Source of the DNA: Actinostola sp. cb2023
Lineage: Eukaryota > Cnidaria > Anthozoa > Actiniaria > Actinostolidae
Assembly: GCA_033675265.1 (NCBI GenBank)
Contig: JAUJYZ010000773.1
Location: 608,914 to 672,913 of the forward strand
Direction of reading: 5' to 3'
Length of the DNA: 64,000 nucleotides
Part shown: positions 11,903-24,200 of the stretch, piece by piece
How positions within the stretch are numbered: the stretch's first letter is position 1
How the letters are laid out: every line of letters begins with the position of its first letter
Notes under the pieces: model-generated
The model's input: only the letters and a program-made list of their open reading frames with translations
Database searches by the model: none
What the model was told of the DNA's origin: nothing
Made by a program: the position numbers and the translations under genes

Positions 11903-12262
11903 TTTGATTTAAAAAAGAATCAAAACTAACAAAAATCTATTTCAAGTTCAACGTTGACTTCACATTGTAGTTTATGCTAATTTTGGATTTCGTCATATGA
12001 TTTTTATATATGCACAACCATGAACCAATCAGAGTGCTTGTTGTATAGTACCGTCGTCATAGTTGTGTTGTTTTATCATTGGTTAGTTTTACTGACATGA
12101 TTGTTAAAAGAAAATTAACCAATCGTGAGAAAGCTTATATATTAATTTATGTAGGAGGACATTGGCCAATCAAAGTGCTGCTTTTATTTTGAACATGAAG
12201 AGAAGGCGCGAAGGCGCGAAGTGTCAAATGTCCAACAAGAATCAGAACCTTTACTGAGCAAA
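11903..12262. promoter_or_regulatory. Divergent promoter region, mpc2 / ERCC4-nuclease gene
   Basis: Only 360 bases separate the two start codons, which point in opposite directions. The region contains CCAAT/ATTGG motifs (ACCAATCAG about 12014, ATTGGTTAG about 12079, ACCAATCGT about 12118, TTGGCCAATC about 12162), as in TATA-less CCAAT promoters. A short upstream ATG at 12195 opens a frame that ends before the main frame continues. Position and CCAAT content support a shared promoter; activity is inferred. Confidence 0.6.
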
Positions 12263-15200
12263 ATGAGGTTCTTTATACGAAACAAGAAAAAGTACGACCC
12301 TTCTGTTGCATTCAAAGATGCAATAATAGCCGTAGATGTGGATCACACGCTAGAGATCGGCAAAATAAAAGAGGTATTTTTGCATCCAGGAATGGCAGGG
12401 TGAAGTACGTTGCTGTGTGGTCGGTGGTCTTTGGTAATGTTTTGTCTGTTGTATTTATCCACAGGAGGCAAGAAAGATCGCCAAGGGATGCAAGATAACA
12501 GCGTTATATGTTGCACGGCTGGATGGATCTTTTATTGACCTCGCTGATGACAGGTATTGTAACCTTTTGGCTGTGTTGGCTGGACATGCTTGTTTGTTTT
12601 GATCAACTTCAAGGTTGCTTTTTGGTCTGTTTGCAATGTTATTATTGTTTGAATAGCACATTAATTTGCTTGAACCTGCCTCCAGATTTATAGAGAGTTC
12701 TGTTATTTTAGCAATTTGTAAATATATTCATTTATCATATGGCCCGTATTTCTAGACTCGCACACTAAAGTTGTGATAGGGTCCTGATGTGATGGCCCTG
12801 CAGCAAGGGGACACGTCGGGCACAAATGACCCCAAAATCGGCAATGTTGAACGTGCCTCTTTTACATTAACCTTCGTATTTTCAACAATTTCACATCAAT
12901 TGGGATGAAAGTTTCGGAGGTTGCTTACTACATGTAGTATTTTATTTTGGCATACTAAAAGTTACCACTGACGTAATTGTGACGTCATCACGAATTGTTA
13001 CATTTCTCGGGAAAATCGAGATCACTTTAAAACGTTCTGAAAAGTAGATATTCTGAAAGAGAATAACATTCAATAAAAGTTAGTGCATTTTTTATCTCGA
13101 TGCGATAATTTATGGCTGAGTTATAAAGGATATTCATCTTATGATGACGTCATAGAAATGACGTCACCTAAATAGCATTAAAGCTTTACGGAGCAATGAA
13201 AATCGATGAAATGACGTTCTTGTGGTCATTTATTGTTAATAATAGATGTTATTAATGGACGAAGCTGAAAATTTCGGTCCACGATCTTTATTAGGGATAT
13301 TTCAAAATATTGGTGACGTCATTATGACGTAACAGGAATCTGTCAATATTTTTGATTAATATTTCTAATACTTATCTTCAAAAAATCAAAAATCTAAAAA
13401 GATACGATTTGAGGGGCGTCTTAGTTCTTTCAATATCCAAAGTGTGAAGACAAAAGATTTTCAAACAAAAAAGTTGAATGAAGAAGTTTATTTACGAATG
13501 GCTCTATATAATTCATTTGGGAAATTATGAAGACCTATGAACAATATTTATAAAAATAACTTCTTCATTCAACTTTTTTGTTTGAAAATCTTTTGTCTTC
13601 ACACTTTGGATATTGAAAGAACTAAGACGCCCCTCAAATCGTATCTTTTTAGATTTTTGATTTTTTGAAGATAAGTATTAGAAATATTAATCAAAAATAT
13701 TGACAGATTCCTGTACGTCATAATGACGTCACTAATATTTTAAAATATCCCTAATAAAGATCATCGACCGAAATTTTCAGCTTCGTCCAATACAAACATA
13801 TATTATTAACAATAAATGATCACGAGAACGTCATTTCGTCGATTTTCAATGCTCCGTAAAGCTTTAATGCTATTTAGGTGACGTCATTTCTATGACGTCA
13901 TCATAAAATGAATATCCTTTATAACTCAGCCATAAATTACCGCATCACGATAAAAATTGCACCAAATTTTATTGAATGTTATTCTCTTTCGAAATATCTA
14001 CTTTTCAGAAGGTTTTAAAGTGATCTCGATTTTCCCGAGAAATGTAACAATTCGTGATGACGTCACAATTAAGTCAGTGGTAACTTTTAGCATGCCAAAA
14101 TAAAACAATACATGTAGTAAACAATCTCCGAAACTTTCATCCTAATTGATGTGAAATTGTTGAAAATACGACGGTTAATGTAAAAGAGGCACGTTCAACA
14201 TTGCCGATTTTGGGGTCATTTGTGCCCGACGTGGGAGGGCACCCTGCAGCAGCAAGCTGAACCGCTGACATGTATTATGTACTTATTGACTGAGTTAGGT
14301 TGGGCCGGACAGGAAAATAAATGGCTCGAGGTCATGGCCATACAGACCGAGCGCAGAGAAATCCATGCTGAATGACCAAGAGCCAAATATTTTCCCAGCA
14401 GCCGAACCTAACTCAGTCAATAAGCATTTTTTTAAATTATTATATGACCCACCAAACCCTCGCCTTCCAATGGTTTTATCAAGAGTGCGCGAGTCGGGAA
14501 ATATGTCATATGATAATATTCATTCATACATTCCACCTGCATACATCTGCATTCATCATTCCTTCCATTCATTTATTCATTCATGCATCCCACATGCATC
14601 CATCTGCATTCATCATTTATTCATTCATGCATCCCACCTGCATACATCTGCATTCATCATTCATTTATTCATTCATGCATCCCACCTGCATACATCTGCA
14701 TTTATCATTCATTTATTAATTCATGCATCCCACCTGCATACATCTGCATTCATCATTCATTTATTCATTCATGCATCCCACCTGCATACATCTGCATTCA
14801 TCATTCATTTATTCATTCATGCATCCCACCTGCGTACATCTGTATTCATCATTCCTCCCATTCATTTATTCATTCATGCATCCCACCTGCATACATCATT
14901 CCTCCCATTCATTTATTCATTCATGCATCCCACCTGCATACATCATTCCTCCCATTCGTTTATCCATTCATGCATTCCACCTGCATACATCTGCACACAT
15001 CATTCCTCCCATTCATTCATTCATTCATTCTTTCAATCATTCTGTTTCATCCATTCAGAACTATCAACTTCTATAATTTGCAAGATGGTATGATATTGGA
15101 GACAACATCCAATCCATTTTGGGTAACAACGTTGTACTCCAATATGAGACGACGAGAACAGGAAGCCGCTACAAACCCAGAGGATGCAAAATTGTGCTTT

Positions 15201-18200
15201 CAAGCTCAAAAGTCTTACATCCATCGCTGCATGGCTATTGGATTGCTTTTAAATGGAACAGGGCAAGTAACAAAGTACATTGTATGTGGATTAGGAAACA
15301 TGGGGGTCTTAGGTTTCTATGCCTTGAATTTCTATCCTAATGGCCCATGGCCTACACCAAGTCTGGCCTTGCAGCTCAGCTGAAAGTGATCAGCAGCAGA
15401 GGTCATGGGTGAGAATCCCATTGAGGATCAATGGTCGGAAGGATTTTATGGATTTTTTATTGGAACAATTTTTTCATTCTAAAGTAATAAAAAAAATTGG
15501 TTATATAGCACTATATATATATAGCATTATATAGGAAATTTCGAATTCTTATTCCAATTTTTTCTTTTGAAAGTTGTTGTGGCATAGGCCGCTGTCCAAC
15601 CCTCTGTTATATGTATTAGCCTCACAGAGAATAAAGCAGGAACAGGATAGCACTTTAACTTTCCTCTATATTTCTACACTGTACAATAGGTACATTATCA
15701 ATAAATGGTGATTTCGTTGACACCTACTTCTCGTGAACTGATCATTTTTTCTTATAGAGAGACTGAAAAGCAGCCACCAACGTTCCATGATCTGGATGAC
15801 TTATACGAGTACTGCTTAACCCAAGGCAAGAAGCCTGCATACATGTCACAGTTCACCCTTGATGAGCTACAGGAGATGTTGGATACTTTTAAGCAGCAAT
15901 TACAGCACAGAACTGATCCTATTGGTGCATTTATTTACGTACAAGCTGTAAAACTTAGTTACTTGCAAGGTACACTTATGTACTGCTATACAATACATGT
16001 ACATACATGTACACGTCAAATAGAAGGAAATAAAATTATGGGACACAGAAAAGGTTCCATATTTCAAGTACTGGGGCCGGTTGTTCGAAAGGCTATTAGT
16101 GCTAATCCTGGATTAAAGCATGAATAGTTTTCTTCTTCTTCTTCTTTTATTATTATTATTTTAATATTATTACTTAAGATTTAATATTGGATTAGCACTA
16201 ACCGCCTTACGAACAACTGGGCCCTGGTGGTAATAGCATTTTCCATTGTATAAACAACCTTGGCAATAAATATTTATTATGATTATTTTAGTTTATACAT
16301 GTACTAGATATGTTTTTACATCATCACCAGTACTTGAACCCAAAACCTGCATTTTTTTTTGTTTCATTAGAAAATACTCCCATTGATGCCGATGACCCAT
16401 TCAGGTCCCACTTCCAACAGAATCCCAGACAAGAAAGGTAAGTCAATACATGTTAGAGTGAGCCAATCTTCTCCATGTAGCAGCATAGCAGCAGACAGTC
16501 ATGTATGTGTGTGTTGGGGGGGGGGGGGGGGGGGGTGTGGGTGTGGGGGGGGGGGGTGGGGGGACTTGTCATGTATATCGGGGGAGGGGGTGGTAAGGGA
16601 TTGACACTTGTCATGTGTATTGGAGGTGGGGTGGGTGGTAAGGGATTGGGGGAGGGGCTGGTGGTAAGGGATTGGGGGAGGGGCTGGTGGTAAGGGATTG
16701 GGGAGGGGCTGGTGGTAAGGGATTGACACTTGTCATGTGTATTGGAGGTGGGGTGGGTGGTAAGGGATTGGGGGAGGGGCTGGTGGTAAGGGATTGGGGG
16801 AGGGGCTGGTGGTAAGGGATTGGGGAGGGGCTGGTGGTAAGGGATTGACAATTGTCATGTGTATTGGAGGTGGGGTGGGTGGTAAGGGATTGGGGGAGGG
16901 GCTGGTGGTAAGGGATTGGGGGAGGGGCTGGTGGTAAGGAATTGGGGGAGGGGCTGGTGGTAAGGGATTGACACTTGTCATGTGTATTGGAGGTGGGGTG
17001 GGTGGTAAGGGATTGACACTTGTCATGTGTATTGGGGGTGGGGTGGGTGGTAAGGGATTGACACTTGTCATGTGTATTGGAGGTGGGGTGGGTGGTAAGG
17101 GATTGACACTTGTCATGTGTATTGGAGGTGGGGTGGGTGGTAAGGGATTGGGGGAGGGGCTGGTGGTGGGATTGGGGGGAGGGGTGGGTGGTAAGGGATT
17201 GGGGGAGGGGCTGGTGGTAAGGGATTGGGGGAGGGGCTGGTGGTAAGGGATTGGGGGGGGCTGGTGGTAAGGGATTGACACTTGTCATGTGTATTGGAGG
17301 TGGGGTGGGTGGTAAGGGATTGGGGGAGGGGCTGGTGGTAAGGGATTGGGGGAGGGGCTGGTGGTAAGGGATTGGGGGGGGGGCTGGTGGTAAGGGATTG
17401 ACACTTGTCATGTGTATTGGAGGTGGGGTGGGTGGTAAGGGATTGGGGGAGGGGCTGGTTGTAAGGGATTGGGGGAGGGGCTGGTGGTAAGGAATTGGGG
17501 GAGGGGCTGGTGGTAAGGGATTGACACTTGTCATGTGTATTGGGGTGGGGTGGGTGGTAAGGGATTGACACTTGTCATGTGTATTGGGGGTGGGGTGGGT
17601 GGTAAGGGATTTTTGACACTTGCCATGTGTATTGGAGGTGGGGTGGGTGGTAAGGGATTGACACTTGTCATGTGTATTGGAGGTGGGGTGGGTGGTAAGG
17701 GATTGACACTTGTCATGTGTATTGGAGGTGGGGAGGGGGTGGTAAGGGATTGACACTTGTCATGTGTATTGGAGGTGGGGTGGGTGGTAAGGGATTGACA
17801 CTTGTCATGTGTATTGGGGGTGGGGGTGGGTGGTAAGGGATTGACACTTGTCATGTGTATTGGAGGTGGGGTGGGTGGTAAGGGATTGACACTTGTCATG
17901 TATATTGGGGGTGGGGTGGGTGGTAAGGGATTGACACTTGTCATGTATATTGGGGGTGGGGTGGGTGGTAAGGGATTGACACTTGTCATGTGTATTGGAG
18001 GTGGGGTGGGTGGTAAGGGATTGACACTTGTCATGTATATTGGGGGTGGGGTGGGTGGTAAGTTGACACTTGTCATGTATATTGGGGGTGGGGTGGGTGG
18101 TAAGGGATTGACACTTGTCATATATATTGGGGGTGGGGTGGGTGGTAAGGGATTGACACTTGTCATGTATATTGGGGGTGGGGTGGGTGGTAAGGGATTG

Positions 18201-21200
18201 ACACTTGTCATGTATAATAATAATAATAATACTTTATTATTTTTATAGTGCCTTATCCAAAGCTCTAAGGCGCTTAACAATAAAAGAATCATTATTTACT
18301 AATTTAAAAAAAACTTACTCTATATGAATATTATACTGGTATGTATATTGGGGGGAGGGGGTGTAAAGTGATCTTAAAACACTTGTCATGTATATTGAGG
18401 GGGAGGGGTGGTAGGGGATTGACACTTGGTTGGATAAATGTGTTATATTTTCTTGTAACTTGGTAGAGGTGTTGTAGCTGCAAGACAAAATGGAGGACAA
18501 AACAGGAATGTTGCAGGTAATATGTGTGCATAACTTCAATGTACATAATGATTGATTACTACATGTATGTGACCACCTGAGAGGTGCGACTTGTAGCTTT
18601 GTAATTAGACTCTAGACATCACAGAAGCCATAGTTGGTGTCTTACTTGTTTATGATTGACATACGTCAAGTCTAAAAGCAAACTTACCAGTTACAACTTT
18701 CATCTCGAGTGGCCACAGTAACGCAAACAATGGTAAGATGGACAGTTCAAGAATAACAATCCAGTGCACATCAATTCTGTGTCCCGTGGAAAATCTGAGC
18801 AACAGCATCCAAAACTGATTAAAGGTTGTTCTGTGTGCAGCAGGAGCAGGTCGAGTTGGTCGAAGGAGAGCCAATAACAATCGCATGTGTGATGATTGTG
18901 AGGTTGCCATGGCAATGTCTTATTGTAACGACTGTACCTTGTGTCTGTGTGACAACTGCTGGATGACTTTTCACAGAGGAGCAACAAGAAGGAATCACCA
19001 AATGAAAGGTAAAGATCTTCTTGGCAGGCTTAGGATTGTAAAGGTCAGGAGGACACACTAAGCGACAAGTCACAGCAACAGGTCTCTGCGACAAACCACT
19101 TCGTGTGCATTGCTTCTGAAACATGTCACTTTTACTCATTTTGTCACTGCGATCTTACGCACAAATTCAAACCAGATTGAATTCATGCGACTTGTCGTGG
19201 GGACAAAATTCTGTCGCGGGGACAAGAATTTTACATAAAACCTGCGTGTCACACGAAGGGAATTGTCGCTGCGACCTGTTGCCTAGTGTGTCCCGACCTT
19301 AAGTGTCTACAATCATCTTGTAAACAATCATTTCTTTACAGATGTTTCAGAGGCCCCTCGGCAAACGTCTTATGTACCCCAGGTAAGATAAATATATGTC
19401 AGAAAAATTGTGTTGATTTGAATTGTGTATAACAGGTCACAAGTTTGATGGAATTAAATTATTTTGTACATATTTCATTGTAAAGTGCGTTCAGGCATTT
19501 AGAGAGTGCGCTATATAAATAAACCATATTATAATGATTATTAAATTTATGGTTAGCTTACAGCCATTTGCGATGCTTGTTTGCATTTCACAGTTAGTTG
19601 TGAATGTCATTCAGTTTTGCAAAGTTCAACAAGGATTCAGAAAATGTTCTTGTTCCTCATATAACTAGGCTTCCATTGGAATTTTTGAGTTTGGTGATGA
19701 AACAAAATTAACCAGTGATTGTATGGATCTTTGAGAATATTTCAGTTTTGTTTTATGTAAGTGACAAATGCAAATTATTAGGCGATTTCTGTACTAATGT
19801 CCCCTTTTAATTGAGATTTCAATGCGAATTCACACTTGAAACTGACAACATGGTCAGCAATCTCAAATACGATCCTCAACTACAGAATTCCCACATAAAG
19901 CACAAGATACGTATATCTGATGGGTACCCCAGGTATAGATAAAGAAACATACACATGTACAAAAAATTAGGGTCACAGATCTTTGGCACGACATTTACCG
20001 ATCAGAAACGCGAAAGCTTGAATAGGAACTGCTTTATTTCCCTCAACTTCCAACGAAGCCGAATGTGTTCAGCTCCCGTAAGCGACCGCGAAAAGCATTG
20101 TGGTTATTGAGAATTGCATGATGGTTTTGAATTGCATGATGGTTATTGAGAATTGCATGATGGTTATTGAGAATTGCATGATGGTTGAGAATTGCATGAT
20201 GGTGATTTGAAACTGCATGCCGGGTAAAAAACGAGATTTTTTCTCCCTACATGAATGGATTAGAATTGCTTCCTTGTCGCTTCAGGCTCGGCTGCGTCAG
20301 CAATAAGCACATTATATAAACTATTTATTTATCTATTGATGTCATTTCAAGGGCTTACGAGAGGTTCCAACTATAGTGACTTTGACTTGGAACTGAACAT
20401 TTTGGTATTTTGGAAATCTTAACCTTCATCCTCATATCATCAATCTGCGACCACCACCATTATCGCTCACTTGGGAGAGGTGGTCGCTTACGAGAGTGGT
20501 CGCAACTGGAGGTTCAACTATATTTCATTATAAAGTGCATTAGGCATAATCAATATGGACCACCATATTATGCTACCTTGACCAATGACTATAATCACCA
20601 CAGATTATCATAATTTTTTATGGTTCATTAGGCATAATCAATACAGGACCACCACCATTATCAATCACCTTGACCTTGTTGCATTAATCACCACAGGTCA
20701 TATCATTGTGAATCATCATATTCATCATAATCAATTTGACCACCACCATTATCACTCAACAACTTGACTATAATCACCAAGAAAATGTCATCTTGTTCTC
20801 ATCATCATAATCAAAGCACATTTCACTACCTTGAAACTTACTATAATTATTTAATCATTATCATGATCATCATTAATCAAGGACCACCACCATTATCACA
20901 GGACCAAGACTATAATCACCACAGACTAATAATCTCTCTAACAGCTGATGAAATTAAGTTGAGAGGGCAGCCATTATCACTCACCTTGACCACTGACACA
21001 GACTATCATGAAGATCATCATATCAACATCATCATAATCAATACTGTGTATTCATACTTGACTATGTCATCATCATCATCATTATCAGTATCCTTAATAC
21101 TACGACCACCACCATTATCACTCATCATCATCATCATAATCACCACCACATCACTATCATCATCATCATCATCAGTATCATCATCATCAATACTGCGACC

Positions 21201-24200
21201 ACCACCATTATCACTCACCTTGACCAACTTGACTATAATCACCACAGACTATCATAATCATTATCATCATCATCATCTCATCATCATAATCAATACTGTG
21301 ACCACCACCATTATCACTCACCTTGACCAACTTGACTATAATCACCACAGACTATCATAATCATTATCATCATCATCATCTCATCATCATAATCAATACT
21401 GTGACCACCACCATTATCACTCACCTTGACCAACTTGACTATAATCACCACAGACTATCATAATCATTATCATCATCAGCAGAAGCAGCATCATTGTCAC
21501 CAACATTATCACTTCATCATCATTGACTCATCATCATCAATCAATACTGTCACCACCACTACTATCATCATCACTCACCTTGACCAACTTGACTATAATC
21601 ACCACATACTATCATAATCATAACTATCATCATCACCACTAATCATCATCACCATAACACTTGTCACCATAAACATTATGACCACCATAACCACTATACC
21701 ATCACCACCTTGACTCACCATAGGAAACATCATCACCATAACTACTATCATCATTACCATAACTACTACTACTATTTTCTACAGGAAAGCCTTTCAGTGG
21801 TTTTGACTCCCTGGAAAATGCTTTAATGAAAAACCATATTGTGAAGAAAGAGGCGGCAAGAATCCCAAAGTAAGCTGTTTTGTAATCAACAATCTAGCAA
21901 TATCCCTTGTACTTGGAAGTTCGCTAACAGCATGCCGAAAGAATTGCCACCAAAGAAGAAAGTGATCTGCGCCCAATCTCTTTGACACCCTGTATATCAA
22001 AAGCTCTTGAAGAATTATTATGATACATAGTTACATATTACATACATACATACATGGTTTATTTGTTTCTGCAGGTTTGTTTATGTTTTGGTGATGATTT
22101 ATTGTTTTATTTCTAGATACAGCCTTGAAGAATCTGGACAAGGTTTAGCACTGAGGTGTAGCAACTTTGACTTTGCTGTGCAGACATTGTTACAACAGGC
22201 AGTTGTTCCAACTGTTCCAGCACCCGCCAGAAGGTATGACATCACATGCACACACATGCACATACATGTAGGCAAGGTTGGCCTAGTGGTGAGAGCACTC
22301 ACCTCTCACCGCTGTGATGCTTTTGTTGAAAAGCCCAAGAAGAAGAATACTTTATTTGCACTTTACATAATATTACAAGTTTTTTTGTATTGATAAATAA
22401 ATATTGATAAACAACAACAACAGCAACAACAGGGGGAACATGTAATAAAGTATGTATGTATGTGCCTGGTTCAATTCACGGACCATCACCACCACTTCTT
22501 CCAAAACAGATTTCATTTATCAACTCAAGCCATTATTACCATGCATCCAGCTTTTGATTGTAATATTATCAATCACTCCAGCTATCATCAATCATCATTG
22601 CATCAACTATCAATCATCATCATTGCATCACTGATCAATCATCATCATTGCATCAACTATCAATCACCATCATTGCATCAACTATCAATCATCATCATTG
22701 CATCAACTATCAATCATCATTGCATCAACTATCAATCATCATCATTGCATCAACTATCAATCATCATTGTATCAACTATCAATCATCATCATTGCATCAA
22801 CTATCAATCATCACCATTGCATCAACTATCAATCATCATCATTGCATCAACTATCAATCACCATCATTGCATCAACTATCAATCATCATCATTGCATCAA
22901 CTATCAATCATCATCATTGCATCAACTATCAATCATCATCATTGCATCAACTATCAATCATCATCATTGCATCAACTATCAATCACCATCATTGCATCAA
23001 CTATCAATCATCATCATTGCATCAACTATCAATCATCATCATTGCATCAACTATCAATCATCATCATTGCATCAACTATCAATCATCATCATTGCATCAA
23101 CTATCAATCACCATCATTGCATCAACTATCAATCATCATCATTGCATCGACTATCAATCATCATCATTGCATCAACTATCAATCATCATCATTGCATCAA
23201 CTATCAATCATCATCATTGCATCAACTATCAATCATCATCATTGCATCAACTATCAATCATCATGCATCAACTATCAACTATCAATCATCATCATTGCAT
23301 CAACTATCAATCATCATCATTGCATCAACTATCAATCATCATCATTGCATAACAACTATCAATCATCACTTCATCATTATCAATCATCATCTGATGTACC
23401 TATATAACTTTTCAGGCCAGTGCAAACAACAGACAAGTATCATCTACTAGTTGCATCAACTATCAAAAATCATCATTGCATCAAACTATCGCATGATCAG
23501 GCCCACTGTTAAAGTGAGAAAACTTCCTAATGATTTCTTCATGATTATTAATAGTAATCTGATGTACCTATAGGAACTGGTTTGCAGGCCAGGAGTGTAC
23601 TGATACAACAGACAAGTATGTCTACTAGTTGACACAGAAGAACCTCAAAAAGACAGATTTATCAAAGTTGCGCATGAGAGAGGCCTGTACTGTGAGAAAA
23701 CTTTATGCCTGACCAGGAACTGGTAAGTAGTGCACAACTGTGCACTGATATGCCTGACCAGGAACTGGTAAGTAGTGCACAGGTGTGTACTGATATGCCT
23801 GACCAGGAACTGGTAAGTAGCGCACAGGTGTGCACTGATATGCCTGACCAGGAACTGGTAAGTAGCGCACAGGTGTGCACTGATATGCCTGACCAGGAAC
23901 TGGTAGGTAGTGCACAGGCGTGTACTGATATGCCTGACCAGGAACTGGTAAGTAGTGCATAGGCATGTACTGATATGCCTGACCAGGAACTGGTAAGTAG
24001 CGCACAGGCGTGTACTGATATGCCTGACCAGGAACTGGTAGGTAGTGCACAGGCGTGTACTGATATGCCTGACCAGGAACTGGTAGGTAGCGCACAGGCG
24101 TGTACTGATATGCCTGACCAGGAACTGGTAGGTAGTGCACAGGCGTGTACTGATATGCCTGACCAGGAACTGGTAGGTAGTGCACAGGCGTGTACTGATA

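Larger units (their letters stand above)
12263..15266 (+). other. Exons 1-3: ubiquitin-like (beta-grasp) N-terminus, inferred
   Basis: Exons 12263-12373, 12465-12553 and 15059-15266 join in phase. The product contains [19 protein letters not shown], then [19 protein letters not shown] and YNLQDGMIL. The order strand, helix, strand, 'DDRTI.xYxLQDGM' mimics the C-terminal half of ubiquitin-like folds. It could equally be another beta-grasp module such as PB1 or a CIDE-N-like fold. It is followed by a helical, Cys/Gln-rich stretch with [16 protein letters not shown]. Identity judged by eye only. Confidence 0.5.

Noticed and set aside
16453..18292. Proline-rich minus-strand proteins of up to 381 codons
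   Set aside because: They translate the complement of the G-rich intron minisatellite.
22460..23450. Three overlapping His/Ser/Ile-rich frames of 234-315 codons
   Set aside because: A 25-base unit without stops rotates through all frames. No splice or composition support.
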